A DNA stretch of 64,000 nt from DAOTXN01 sp034435435 (GCA_034435435.1 DAOTXN010000161.1:1-64000); one strand, 5' to 3'. Positions 35,388 to 44,249 are shown, numbered from the stretch's first letter. Numbers and translations: made by a program. The notes: a model not told the origin generated them from the letters alone.

Positions 35388-36874
35388 GCAGCACGCCGCA
35401 CGTCGTCATCGTCGGCGGGGGCGTCACCGGGCTGGCCGCCGCCTATTATGTGCAGAAAAAAGCCGCCGCGGCCGGCGTCTCGTTGCGCTACACGCTGGTG
35501 GAACAAACGTCGCGGCTGGGCGGCAAAATCGTCACCCAGGAGAGCGACGGCTTTGTGGTCGAGGGCGGCCCCGACTGCTTTCTCACCAGCAAGCCGTGGG
35601 CGCTGAATTTGTGCCGCGAGTTGGGTCTGGACGATGAACTCATCGGTACCAACGAGGCGCGCCGCAAAGTGTACGTGCTCAACAACGGACGGTTGCATCC
35701 ACTGCCCGAAGGAGTGATGCTCATCGTCCCGACCCAGTTCTTACCCTTTGCCGCCTCGCGCCTCATTTCCTGGCCCGGCAAGCTGCGCATGGGACTGGAC
35801 CTGTTCATCCCGCGCCGCCGAGAGGACGGCGACGAGACCCTGGGCAGTTTTGTGCGCCGCCGGCTGGGGCAAGAGGCGCTGGATAAAATCGCCGAGCCGC
35901 TGCTGTCGGGCATCCACGTCTCCGACCCGGAACGGCTGAGCCTAAAGAGCAGCTTTCCCCGCTTGATGGACGTGGAGCGCAAACACGGCAGCCTGATTCG
36001 AGGGATGCTGGCGGCGCGGCGCAACAACGGCGCGCGCCCCAAATTGCCCATGTTTATGACCCTGCGCGGCGGGATGGGCCGGTTGGTGGACACTCTGGCC
36101 GGCCGGCTGGACCCGGCCGCGGTGCGCACCGGCGCGGGGGTCGCGTCGGTGCACAGCTTGAACGCGGGCGGGCCGCCCTACCGGGTACGCACCACCGACG
36201 GCGAAACGCTCCAGGCCGACGCCCTCATCCTGACTACGCCCTCTGACGTTTCCGCTCGTCTGCTGGCCGGTGTGGACCCCGCCCTGGCGCACGAGCTGGC
36301 GGGCATCCGTACAGTCTCGACGGCGCTCGTGTCGTTGGGCTACGGGCCACGGGCGGGTCTCTCGCCGTGGGACGGGTTTGGATTCATCGTCCCCAAAACG
36401 GAACAACGACGCATCACCGCCTGCACGTGGACCTCGACCAAGTTCGACGGCCGCGCTCCGGCGGGCCATCAATTGCTGCGGGCATTCGTGGGCGGGCCAG
36501 GGCGCGAAGAGCTGGCCGAATTGGACGACCAGGCGCTGCTGCAAACAGTGCGCGCCGAGCTGTCCGACATTATGGGACTGCGCGCCCAGCCGGACCTGGC
36601 GCGGGTGTTTCGCTGGCGTAAGGCCAATCCCCAATACGACCTGGGCCATGTGGACCGCGTGCGGGCGATGCAGGCGCAGGCGGCGGCCCACGGCGGATTG
36701 TTCCTGGCCGGCAGCTCGTTCGACGGCGTGGGCGTGCCCGACTGTGTGCGCCAGGCTGAACAGGCCGCCGACGGCGTGCTAAAAAGTGTACTTGTCACCA
36801 AGACCTCAAGACACGAAGAAACAAAAATCTGTTACTGCTCAGATGGGGATATGACAACGAATTTTCAGGATTGA
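35384..36874 (+). CDS. hemY: Coproporphyrinogen/protoporphyrinogen oxidase (HemY/CgoX)
   Basis: 496 residues. The FAD-binding N-terminus is VVIVGGGVTGLAAAYYVQ, with LVEQTSRLGGKI and EGGPDCFLTSKP. Conserved C-terminal GLFLAGSSFDGVGVPDCVRQ closes the second FAD contact. In organisms with ChdC this enzyme oxidises coproporphyrinogen III to coproporphyrin III. ATG 35384 overlaps the ChdC stop (ATGA). The last 25 or so residues (from about 471, TKTSRHEETKICYCS-) are encoded by a repeat and a MITE end and are unlike the family. Ferrochelatase is not in the window. Confidence 0.93.
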   Translation: MSSTPHVVIVGGGVTGLAAAYYVQKKAAAAGVSLRYTLVEQTSRLGGKIVTQESDGFVVEGGPDCFLTSKPWALNLCRELGLDDELIGTNEARRKVYVLNNGRLHPLPEGVMLIVPTQFLPFAASRLISWPGKLRMGLDLFIPRRREDGDETLGSFVRRRLGQEALDKIAEPLLSGIHVSDPERLSLKSSFPRLMDVERKHGSLIRGMLAARRNNGARPKLPMFMTLRGGMGRLVDTLAGRLDPAAVRTGAGVASVHSLNAGGPPYRVRTTDGETLQADALILTTPSDVSARLLAGVDPALAHELAGIRTVSTALVSLGYGPRAGLSPWDGFGFIVPKTEQRRITACTWTSTKFDGRAPAGHQLLRAFVGGPGREELAELDDQALLQTVRAELSDIMGLRAQPDLARVFRWRKANPQYDLGHVDRVRAMQAQAAAHGGLFLAGSSFDGVGVPDCVRQAEQAADGVLKSVLVTKTSRHEETKICYCSDGDMTTNFQD

Positions 36875-37082
36875 CCGAAAGGCGCCGCTACGAACCATCC
36901 CATGGGGATACCCTCACCTTGCAGTTGGGTGAGGTGGGGCATCACTTTTGGCCCCGGTTAGCGTGTCTGTGGCGACCAGTCTATCGAGTTGAAAGGCCCA
37001 GATTCGCTCAATCCTCTGATTCGTTGTCATATCTGTACAGGCTGAGCAATTACAAAAATCTAAACTTGGCGTCTTGGTGGTG
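36796..37082. repeat. CACCAAGAC palindrome split by a MITE
   Basis: The left arm, CACCAAGACCTCAAGACACG, and the right arm, ending CTTGGCGTCTTGGTGGTG, form an inverted pair like the intact element at 52118-52182. The MITE-like element at 36831-37051 sits between them. Confidence 0.55.
36831..37051. mobile_element. MITE-like element, copy 1
   Basis: About 221 bp. The ends are inverted (left ...GCTCAG-GG-ATATGACAACGAAT; right, reversed, GCTCAG-..-ATATGACAACGAAT) over roughly 45 bp. The element is flanked by an exact 10-bp direct repeat, ACAAAAATCT, at 36821-36830 and 37052-37061, the signature of a target-site duplication. There is no transposase. A second copy is at 40736-40950. The left end provides the last residues of the hemY product. 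Confidence 0.75.
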
Positions 37083-37106
37083 AAAAATTTAAAGAGGAGT
37101 AGGAGC

Positions 37107-38699
37107 ATGAAAAAGGCATTACGAAACACGCTACTGTTGATATGGGTCGCCATCCTGGTGGCAAGCTGTGGATTGTTGGGCCAGGAGGCCAAGAAACAGG
37201 GCGGCACGCTGGTGCGGGCGATGACCTCGGAACCGGCGCAGATTGACCCGCAGGGCGCGCCCAGCTCGGGCCTCAGCCTGGCGCTGCCGTATTTGTTCGA
37301 CACGCTGGTGGTGCGCGATTTGGATAACAGCCTCCATCCGCTGCTGGCCGAAAGCTGGGACGTAGCGGACGACGGCAAAACGATTACTTTCAAGCTCAAA
37401 AAGGGTCTCAAGTTTCACGACGGCACGCCGTTGAACGCCGAGGCAGTCAAATTCACCTTCGAGCGCTTCAAAGAGACCGGCGCGGCCTCGCCCATCTATG
37501 GCGGCGTCACGCAGATTGCCGGCATCGAAGCCGTGGACGACCTGACCGTGCGCTTTAGCTTTGAGCAGCCGGCGGCCAATTTTTGGAGCACCATCAGCAT
37601 GCCCTACGCCGGCATCATCAGCCCCGCCTCGGCGCAAAAAGTGGCCGCAGCGGGCGAGGGACATCTGGTGGGCAGCGGTCCGTTTATGTTGGGCGAGTGG
37701 CTGCCCGGCCAGTCCATCACCTTGCTGCGCAATCCCGACTATGCCTGGGGCCCGCCGCTGGTCGAAAACCGGGGCGCGCCGTACCTGGACGCATTCGTGT
37801 TCAAAGTCATCCCCGACGCCAGCACCCAACTGGCGGCGCTGCAAGCGGGCGAAGTGGACGTGCTCTTTGTCAACCAACCGGCCCACAAAGAAACGCTGGA
37901 AAAAAACGCCTCGGTCCAGTTGGAGGACGCGGTGCTCAACAGCCTGATTTACCTGGGCTTTAACTGCCAAAAACCGCCCTTTGACGACGTGCAGGTGCGC
38001 CAGGCATTGTCGCACGCCGTCAACAAAGCGGAGATTCTGGAACTGGCGCTGGGCGGGCTGGGACAGGTCGCTTTTGCCCCGCTGCCCCCCACGCTGCCCG
38101 GCTTTGACCCGGCGCTGCAGGACCACGAGTTGGGCTATGATCCGCAAAAGGCCCAGGAATTGCTCGTCGCCGCTGGTTTTCAGCAAAAAGACGACGGCGT
38201 GTGGGAGCGCGACGGTCAGACGCTCAAGGGCGTGCTGCTCACCTCCAACCGCGCCCCCAACGAAGCCATCGCCACCGTGCTGCAGAGCCAGCTCAAGGCC
38301 ATCGGTGTGTCGGTCGAGATTCAGCAACTAGACTCGAAAGCGGTGATGGACGCCACCGCCGCCGGCCAGTTCGACTTGCTGCTGTGGCGCTATGACTGGA
38401 ACGACCCCGACGCGCTCAATATCTATCTCGCCACAAATCGTATTGGGCGCACCAATCGGGTGGGCTATAGCAACCCTGCCGTGGATGCACTGCTGGAACA
38501 GGGCGCCCACGAAATGGACCAGGCCGCCCGCCACGAGCTGTACGTCGAGGCCCAAAAGCTCATCTTGAACGACGCGCCCTGGCAGCCCTTGTACATCCCC
38601 ATTGACGTGATTGCGATGAGTAAAAAGGTCGAGGGCGCCACGGTGGGTTACATGGGACGTTTGCTGCTCAACGACGCCCGGCTTGTGGAAGACAAGTGA
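37107..38699 (+). CDS. Peptide/nickel-type ABC substrate-binding lipoprotein
   Basis: 530 residues with a lipoprotein signal (LLLIWVAILVASCG, lipobox Cys about 21). The rest is a family 5 (OppA/DppA) binding protein: GGTLVRAMTSEPAQIDPQ, DGKTITFKLKKGLKFHDGTPL, SGPFMLGEW, VRQALSHAVNKAEIL. It captures peptides, nickel chelates or similar ligands outside the membrane. ATG 37107 follows AAAGAGGAGTAGGAG. It is followed by two permease genes, but no ATPase gene is present, so the importer must borrow ATPases encoded elsewhere or is incomplete. The module is bracketed by two MITE copies. Confidence 0.93.
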   Translation: MKKALRNTLLLIWVAILVASCGLLGQEAKKQGGTLVRAMTSEPAQIDPQGAPSSGLSLALPYLFDTLVVRDLDNSLHPLLAESWDVADDGKTITFKLKKGLKFHDGTPLNAEAVKFTFERFKETGAASPIYGGVTQIAGIEAVDDLTVRFSFEQPAANFWSTISMPYAGIISPASAQKVAAAGEGHLVGSGPFMLGEWLPGQSITLLRNPDYAWGPPLVENRGAPYLDAFVFKVIPDASTQLAALQAGEVDVLFVNQPAHKETLEKNASVQLEDAVLNSLIYLGFNCQKPPFDDVQVRQALSHAVNKAEILELALGGLGQVAFAPLPPTLPGFDPALQDHELGYDPQKAQELLVAAGFQQKDDGVWERDGQTLKGVLLTSNRAPNEAIATVLQSQLKAIGVSVEIQQLDSKAVMDATAAGQFDLLLWRYDWNDPDALNIYLATNRIGRTNRVGYSNPAVDALLEQGAHEMDQAARHELYVEAQKLILNDAPWQPLYIPIDVIAMSKKVEGATVGYMGRLLLNDARLVEDK

Positions 38700-38700
38700 T

Positions 38701-38770
38701 GGGACACAGATAAACACAGATTGCCGCAGAAAAAAGCCTAATCAGTGTTCATCTGTGTTCATCTGTGTCC
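38701..38770. repeat. GGACACAGAT palindrome between SBP and permease genes
   Basis: GGGACACAGATAAACACAGA and its near reverse complement (AGTGTTCATCTGTGTTCATC) form an imperfect hairpin of about 25 bp per arm. Relatives are at 43389-43456, 54118-54172 and 54967-55040. Confidence 0.7.
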
Positions 38771-38790
38771 TACTCTTGGAGTCTGTTGAT

Positions 38791-39720
38791 ATGACCCAAC
38801 ACCTGTTACGCCGATTGGCCGGCAGCGCGGGAGTGCTGCTGGCCGTCAGCCTGGTCATTTTTGCCGCGCTCGACGCGACCCCCGGCGACGCCGCCGACGC
38901 GCTGGTGGGCGACAGCGCCTCGCAGGCCCAGCTCGACGCGCTGCGGCGCGAAATGGGGCTGGACCTGCCGTGGACCTCCCGTTACGTGAGTTTTGTGACG
39001 GAGTTGCTGACGCAGGGCAGCTTGGGGCGCTCGCTCATCAGCGGGCGCCCGGTGACCGATTTGCTGGCGGCCAGTTTTCCCTACACGGCGGTTCTGGCGC
39101 TGGCGGCCATCTTGCTGGCGACGGGCGTAGGGGTTGTGGTCGGTACGGCGGCGGCGGTGCGCGCCGGCGCCTGGCTCGACACGGCCATCATGGGCGTGAC
39201 GGCGTTGGGCATGGCCGTGCCGACTTTTTGGAGCGGCCTGTTGTTCATTTTGGTATTCTCGTTGGGGCTGGGCTGGCTGCCGGTAGTGGGCGCGGGCAGC
39301 CTCAAGCACTTGGTTCTCCCGACTCTGACGCTGGCTCTGCCGACCGCGGCCGTGGTGGCCCGACTGATGCGCTCCAGCGTGCTGGATGAACTGACCCGCT
39401 ATTACGTGCGCACGGCCCGCGCCAAGGGCGCCCCGCCCCGGCGCGTGCTGCTGCGACACGTGCTGCGCAACAGCTTTATCCCCCTGCTCACGCTGCTGGG
39501 ACTGCACCTGGGGCATCTGCTGGGCGGCGCGTTCATCGTCGAGACGATTTTCGGCTGGCCGGGCCTGGGTCGGCTGACCGTGCAGGCCATCTTTGACCGG
39601 GACCAGCCGGTGGTGCTGGGCGCGGCGCTGACGGTGGCGACAGTCTATTTGCTCATCAACCTGGCGGTGGACCTGCTGCACGCCCGGCTCGACCCGCGCG
39701 TGGGTCACGCGACGTTGTGA
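38791..39720 (+). CDS. ABC permease, DppB/OppB type
   Basis: 309 residues with six predicted membrane helices and the BPD_transp_1 EAA-like loop (RTARAKGAPPRRVLLRHVLRN). The N-terminal LLRRLAGSAGVLLAVSLVIF and the ATPGDAADALVG segment are typical of OppB/DppB. ATG 38791 is chosen because it begins the first membrane helix; the sequence just upstream is the repeat palindrome. It pairs with the following OppC-type permease to form the channel for the upstream binding protein. Confidence 0.92.
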   Translation: MTQHLLRRLAGSAGVLLAVSLVIFAALDATPGDAADALVGDSASQAQLDALRREMGLDLPWTSRYVSFVTELLTQGSLGRSLISGRPVTDLLAASFPYTAVLALAAILLATGVGVVVGTAAAVRAGAWLDTAIMGVTALGMAVPTFWSGLLFILVFSLGLGWLPVVGAGSLKHLVLPTLTLALPTAAVVARLMRSSVLDELTRYYVRTARAKGAPPRRVLLRHVLRNSFIPLLTLLGLHLGHLLGGAFIVETIFGWPGLGRLTVQAIFDRDQPVVLGAALTVATVYLLINLAVDLLHARLDPRVGHATL

Positions 39721-39732
39721 AAGGGCGCGAAA

Positions 39733-40659
39733 ATGGCGACGCCAGCGCGAGCGATTGATGCGACCTGGGACGAAAGACCCCTTTGGGAGACGAAGGACGA
39801 ACGTCGAATGGCCCCTGTGGGGGACGAACGTCGGCTCTTGACGCTGCCGCGTTGGTCGCCCAGCTTGTGGGTCGGTGGCGGACTCGTGATGGCGCTCGTG
39901 CTCATCGCGCTGCTGGCCCCGGTTCTGGCGGCCCATCCGCCCGACCGGTTGGCGGGAGCAGCCCGGCTACAAACGCCCAGCCTGGCCCATCCGTTCGGCA
40001 CCGATAATTTGGGACGCGATATGTTCAGTCGTGTGCTTTACGGCGCGCGCATCGCCGTCCGAGTGGCCGTGCTGGGTGTGAGCATCGCGGCAAGCGCTGG
40101 CGTGAGCTTGGGCTTGCTGGCAGGCTATTACGGCGGCTGGCTCGACCAGCTCGTCTCGCGGGTGATGGAGGTGTGGATGGCCTTCCCCAGCCTGCTGCTG
40201 GCGCTCATCGTCGTGGCCCGGCTGGGGCCGTCGCTGGACCATGCCATCTTGGCCCTGGGCATCGTCGCCGCGCCCGGCTTTTACCGCTTGACGCGAGCCT
40301 GTACCCTCTCGGCTCGCCAGGACGCCTACGTCGAGGCCTCCCGTGCGCTGGGGGTGGGCGACCGGCGCATTGTGCTGCGGCACATCTTGCCCAACATCGC
40401 GCCGTCGCTCATCGTGCTGGCGACCATGCGCCTGGGCACACTGGTGTTGGCCGGCGGCGGGTTGAGCTTTATCGGCCTGGGCGCCCAACCCCCTCAACCC
40501 GAGTGGGGCGCGCTGCTGGCGACCGGGCGCGATTACATGGACATTGCCCCCTGGTTGGCCGTTTTCCCCGGCCTGGCCATCACCCTCACCGTGGCCGGGT
40601 TCAACCTGTTGGGCGACGGTCTGCGCGACGCGCTGGATCCCCGGCAGCGAAACGGGTAG
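39733..40659 (+). CDS. ABC permease, DppC/OppC type
   Basis: 308 residues with OppC features: an N-terminal helix, AHPPDRLAGAARLQTPSLAHPFGTDNLGRDMFSRVLYGAR, and the EAA loop EASRALGVGDRRIVLRHILPN. Residues about 12-35 (WDERPLWETKDERRMAPVGD) look encoded by the dispersed GACGAA repeat and replace the usual cytoplasmic N-terminus. It follows the OppB-type gene by 12 bp and is the last gene of the transporter set. Confidence 0.92.
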   Translation: MATPARAIDATWDERPLWETKDERRMAPVGDERRLLTLPRWSPSLWVGGGLVMALVLIALLAPVLAAHPPDRLAGAARLQTPSLAHPFGTDNLGRDMFSRVLYGARIAVRVAVLGVSIAASAGVSLGLLAGYYGGWLDQLVSRVMEVWMAFPSLLLALIVVARLGPSLDHAILALGIVAAPGFYRLTRACTLSARQDAYVEASRALGVGDRRIVLRHILPNIAPSLIVLATMRLGTLVLAGGGLSFIGLGAQPPQPEWGALLATGRDYMDIAPWLAVFPGLAITLTVAGFNLLGDGLRDALDPRQRNG

Positions 40660-40735
40660 TCGCAGTCATTTCCCCTGTGTGTCTTTTTGTGCTAGAATCG
40701 CTCCTGGCCGGCGCGCTGCGCAAGGTTTAACGATT

Positions 40736-40950
40736 TGTGACTGCTCAGTTGGGGATATGACAACGAATTTTCAGGATTGACCGAATGACGTCGCTACCAA
40801 CCATTCCACTGGGATGCCCTCGTCCTGCGGTCAAGTGGCGCATCACTTTGGACCACGGTTAGGGTGTCTGTGGCAACCAATGTGTCGAGTTGAAAGGCGC
40901 GGGTGCGCTCAATCCTCTGATTCGTTGTCATATCTGCGCAGGGCAGTCAC
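40736..40950. mobile_element. MITE-like element, copy 2
   Basis: About 215 bp, clearly homologous to 36831-37051 along its whole length (shared GGGGATATGACAACGAATTT near the left end, GATTCGTTGTCATATCTG near the right). The ends are inverted repeats with GTGACTGC outermost. Imperfect flanks AACGATT (40729-40735 and 40951-40957) fit a target duplication. No open reading frame is seen. The remainder of 40660-40992 holds nothing else. Confidence 0.72.
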
Positions 40951-40992
40951 AACGATTCTCCGTCTATAGCCCAAACAATCTGGAGGTGTCCG

Positions 40993-42081
40993 GTGGACAC
41001 GCTTCTAGCCCTTCCCCGACGTTCCGAGGCCATCGCCGCCTACCGGCAGCACGGGGGCGGGGTGGCGGCCGTCGCGCCCATTCATTACCCGCGCGCCCTC
41101 TTGCGCGCCTTTGACCTGCTCCCGGTGGAGGTGTGGGGGCCGCCCGGCGTGGACGCCAGCCACGGCGCGGCCCATCTGCAACCCTACGTGTGTTCTATCG
41201 TCCACAATGCCCTCTCGTTCCTCCTATCAGGCGGCCTCGACGTGGCCGACGTGCTGCTCGTCCCGCACACCTGCGACTCGCTGCAAGGGCTGGGCAGCAT
41301 CCTGCTGGATTTCGTCCGTCCCCGGCAGCCTGTCTTGCCGCTGTACCTGCCGCGCGGACGGCGTGAGAGCGACCTGGTATTCCTGAGCGCCGAGCTGGAA
41401 GCGCTCTACCGCAAGCTGGAGGCCATCACCGGCCGTTCGCCCACCGAGGCCGACTTGCTGGCGTGCATTCGGCGCGAGGAGGAGGCCGACCGGCTTTTGG
41501 TCCAACTGCACGCCCAACGCCGCGACTTGCCCCTCACCGACAGCTCCTTTTATCGCCTGGCGCGCACCCGCGAATATCTGCCCGCCGAAACTTTTAGCGC
41601 CCTGGCCCGCTCGACCTTGGCCTCGACCTCAACCTCGACCATCAACGGCACACCCTTGCTCCTCTCCGGCATCGTTCCTGAGCCGATGGCCTTGTTCGAG
41701 GCGCTGGCCGAGCTGGGTGGGCGGGTCGTGGCCGACGACCTGGCCTGCTGCGGGCGCCGGCTGTACCCGCCGGGCGAGAGTGAAGCGCCGTTTCGCCGCA
41801 TGGCCGAAAGCCTGCTGCGCGCCCCGCCCGATTCCACCCGCGGCCACTCTATCGCCGAGCGCCTGGCCCATCTGCTATGGCTCAGCGAGACCTCCGGCGC
41901 ACAAGGAGTCGTCTTTTATGTCGTCAAGTTTTGCGAGCCGGAGCTGTTCGACCTGCCGGCGCTGCGGCAGGGGTTGCGCGAGCACGGCATTCCGTCGGTG
42001 GTGATCGAGTTTGCGCTCAACGACGGGCTGGCCCAACAAATCCTCACCCGCCTGGAAGCCTTTTTGGAGATGATCCGATGA
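40993..42081 (+). CDS. 2-hydroxyacyl-CoA dehydratase-type subunit (HgdB/BcrC family)
   Basis: 362 residues of the HGD-D/benzoyl-CoA reductase subunit family. Conserved blocks include VPHTCDSLQG, with its cluster-ligating Cys, VVADDLACCGRR and a C-terminal VKFCEPELFDLPALR. Such subunits carry an oxygen-sensitive [4Fe-4S] cluster and form a heterodimer with a homologous partner. A GTG start at 40993 follows GGAGGTG. It overlaps the next gene by ATGA, so the two subunits are coupled. It lies just downstream of MITE copy 2. The substrate is unknown. Confidence 0.88.
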   Translation: MDTLLALPRRSEAIAAYRQHGGGVAAVAPIHYPRALLRAFDLLPVEVWGPPGVDASHGAAHLQPYVCSIVHNALSFLLSGGLDVADVLLVPHTCDSLQGLGSILLDFVRPRQPVLPLYLPRGRRESDLVFLSAELEALYRKLEAITGRSPTEADLLACIRREEEADRLLVQLHAQRRDLPLTDSSFYRLARTREYLPAETFSALARSTLASTSTSTINGTPLLLSGIVPEPMALFEALAELGGRVVADDLACCGRRLYPPGESEAPFRRMAESLLRAPPDSTRGHSIAERLAHLLWLSETSGAQGVVFYVVKFCEPELFDLPALRQGLREHGIPSVVIEFALNDGLAQQILTRLEAFLEMIR

Positions 42082-43418
42082 GCACACTGGACCACGTGAG
42101 GTATCACTGCCAGGTCAACCTGGTAGGCCGGACCGCGTTGCGCGTGCGCCGCTGGCAAGCGCAACGGCGCACCCGTTGGGAGAGTGAATTTCTGGCCCCG
42201 CCGCTGCACATCTCGCCCTGGACCAAAGAACTCATCGGGCGGCACTATTTGAAAGGCAACTATGCTCACTTGCACGGCCAGGTAGCCTGGGTCACGTCGG
42301 GCGCGCCGGTCGAATTTCTCAAGGCGCTAGACTTTTTTGTGCTCTATCCGGAGAACCACGCCGCGGTGTGCGGGACGATGCGCGTCGCCGAAGAGATTGC
42401 GACGGAGGCCGAGCACGCCGGTTATTCGCGCGACCTGTGCTCCTACGCCCGCACCGACATCGGCAGCGTGCTCTCTGGCCAGACGCCCGTGCGCCGCTTG
42501 CCCAGGCCGGACTTGCTGCTGGCCTGCACCAACATCTGCCAGACCGTGCTACAGTGGTACCGGGTGCTGGCGCACCACTTTCAGGTCCCGCTGATTTTGA
42601 TTGACACCCCTTTTGTCTACTCCGACGTGACCGATCACGCCGTGGCTTTCGTCCAACGCCAGATCGAGGAAGCCATCCCGGTCGCCGAGCGGGTCGCGGG
42701 CCGTGCGCTCGATCCGCGCCGCTTTGAGCAAGTGATCCACCTGAGTCAGACCGCCTCGCGCCTGTGGATGCAGGTGTTGGAACGTTGCCAACACCGCCCT
42801 GCGCCTATCTCGGTCTTTGACCAATTCATCCACATGGCCCCCGTCGTCGAGATGCGCGGCGACGCCGTCACCGTGGATTTTTACGCCGCGCTGCTCAAAG
42901 AGGTGGACCAACGCATCGCGCAGGGCGTCGGCGGGGTCAAAAACGAGCGCAAACGGCTGTTGTGGGACAATCTGCCCATCTGGTACCGGCTGCGCTACCT
43001 GGCCGAGTTTCTGGGACAACACGGCGTGGCCATCGTGGCCTCCACCTACACCAACGCCTGGGGCGAGCTGGCCGACCTGTTCGACCCGGCCCGCCCGCTG
43101 GAATCGGCGGCCCGCACCTACATTTACCCGATTCTGAACCGGGGCGGCGGCGACAAGCTGAATACGATGCGCCGCATGATCGACACGTATCACCTGGACG
43201 GCGCCATCTTGCACTCGGATCGCTCCTGCAAGCCCTACTCGGTGGGACAGATGGATCAGCGCGACCGGCTGATCCGCGAGTATGGCGTGCCGGCGCTGTT
43301 GCTGGAAGCCGACCACAATGACCCGCGCGCCTTTGCCGAGGAGCAAGTCGCCGGGCGGCTGGCCGCCTTTGTAGAGATGTTGGAGAATGGGACGCGGATG
43401 AACACAGATAAACACTGA
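42078..43418 (+). CDS. 2-hydroxyacyl-CoA dehydratase-type subunit (HgdA/BcrB family)
   Basis: 446 residues, the larger partner of the preceding subunit. Cluster and active-site blocks are PENHAAVCGTMR, LCSYARTDIGS, LLACTNICQT and LHSDRSCKPYSVGQ. The complex would use a single electron, energised by ATP in the activator, for a radical dehydration of a 2-hydroxyacyl-CoA or reduction of an aromatic acyl-CoA. ATG 42078 is chosen because of the ATGA coupling and the conserved N-terminus. The last nine residues (GTRMNTDKH) are encoded by a dispersed palindrome. Confidence 0.88.
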   Translation: MSTLDHVRYHCQVNLVGRTALRVRRWQAQRRTRWESEFLAPPLHISPWTKELIGRHYLKGNYAHLHGQVAWVTSGAPVEFLKALDFFVLYPENHAAVCGTMRVAEEIATEAEHAGYSRDLCSYARTDIGSVLSGQTPVRRLPRPDLLLACTNICQTVLQWYRVLAHHFQVPLILIDTPFVYSDVTDHAVAFVQRQIEEAIPVAERVAGRALDPRRFEQVIHLSQTASRLWMQVLERCQHRPAPISVFDQFIHMAPVVEMRGDAVTVDFYAALLKEVDQRIAQGVGGVKNERKRLLWDNLPIWYRLRYLAEFLGQHGVAIVASTYTNAWGELADLFDPARPLESAARTYIYPILNRGGGDKLNTMRRMIDTYHLDGAILHSDRSCKPYSVGQMDQRDRLIREYGVPALLLEADHNDPRAFAEEQVAGRLAAFVEMLENGTRMNTDKH

Positions 43419-43456
43419 TTTCTCCGATCTGTGTCAATCTGTGTTCATCTGTGTCC
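43389..43456. repeat. GGACACAGAT-family palindrome after the dehydratase subunit gene
   Basis: The arms are GACGCGGATGAACACAGATA and its near reverse complement ending ATCTGTGTCC. It overlaps the 3' end of the upstream gene and gives it a repeat-encoded tail. Confidence 0.65.
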
Positions 43457-43481
43457 GTCTGATCGGTTGGAGCGTGAATTG

Positions 43482-44249
43482 ATGTCCGTTATTCGAGCGC
43501 TGGGGATCGACGTCGGTTCGACCACGGTCAAGATCGTGGGCGTGGACGCGGCCGGGAATCTGGCATGGTACTTGCTGGAGCCGGCGCAGCCACGGGTCGA
43601 GGAGCAAGTAGCGCGGTTTCTGACTCAAGCGCAACACGTGACCGGGAATACGCTCCCGCTGGTCGCCACCGGCTACGGGCGGGGCCTGGTCCAGCCAGCG
43701 ACGCGGCGTGTCACCGAGATCACCTGCCACGCCCGCGGCGTGTACCGCGAGCTGGGCCACGGCGGGACGCTGGTAGACATCGGCGGGCAGGACAGCAAGG
43801 TGATTGGGATGGACGCGCGGGGCAACGTGACCGACTTTGCAATGAACGACAAGTGCGCCGCCGGGACCGGGCGCTTCCTGGAAAACACGGCCGCCCGGCT
43901 GGGCGTGGCGCTCGACCACATGGGCCAGACGGCCCTCTCGACCGCCGACGAGGTGTCCATTTCGAGCACCTGCACCGTGTTCGCCGAGTCGGAGGTCATC
44001 TCGCTGATCGCTCACGGCGCGCCGGTAGCGGCCATCCTGCGCGGGCTGCACCGCGCCCTGGTCAAGCGGGTGGCGGCGATGGTGCGCACGGTGGGCCTGA
44101 CGCCGCCGCTGATGCTGTCGGGCGGCGTGGTGCGCAACCCGGCTGTCCAGCGCATGCTGGAGCAGGAGACGGGTGAACAGGTCATCCTGCCCGAACATCC
44201 CCAGTTGATGGGGGCTTACGGCGCGGCGCTGCTGGCGCTCGAGCAGTGA
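43482..44249 (+). CDS. Dehydratase/reductase activator ATPase (HgdC/BcrD family)
   Basis: 255 residues of the ASKHA-fold activator family. The nucleotide-binding motif is LGIDVGSTTVKIVG. Cluster-binding Cys occur in NDKCAAGTGRFLE and SSTCTVFAESEVISL, bridging a homodimer. It uses ATP hydrolysis to push one low-potential electron onto the dehydratase heterodimer. Only one activator gene is present, unlike the BcrAD pair of class I benzoyl-CoA reductases, which favours a 2-hydroxyacyl-CoA dehydratase-like system. ATG 43482 lies after the palindrome and close to the ligase gene. Confidence 0.92.
   Translation: MSVIRALGIDVGSTTVKIVGVDAAGNLAWYLLEPAQPRVEEQVARFLTQAQHVTGNTLPLVATGYGRGLVQPATRRVTEITCHARGVYRELGHGGTLVDIGGQDSKVIGMDARGNVTDFAMNDKCAAGTGRFLENTAARLGVALDHMGQTALSTADEVSISSTCTVFAESEVISLIAHGAPVAAILRGLHRALVKRVAAMVRTVGLTPPLMLSGGVVRNPAVQRMLEQETGEQVILPEHPQLMGAYGAALLALEQ

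Noticed and set aside
37131..38327. A 398-residue open frame antisense to the peptide-binding protein gene
   Set aside because: It lies wholly within a well-supported gene on the other strand. Its composition (many Arg, Gln, His, Gly) is what high-GC antisense frames give, and no motif is present.
40993..44249. Class I benzoyl-CoA reductase
   Set aside because: That enzyme needs two activator-type subunits (BcrA and BcrD) as well as BcrB and BcrC; only one activator gene is present and no ring-degradation genes follow.
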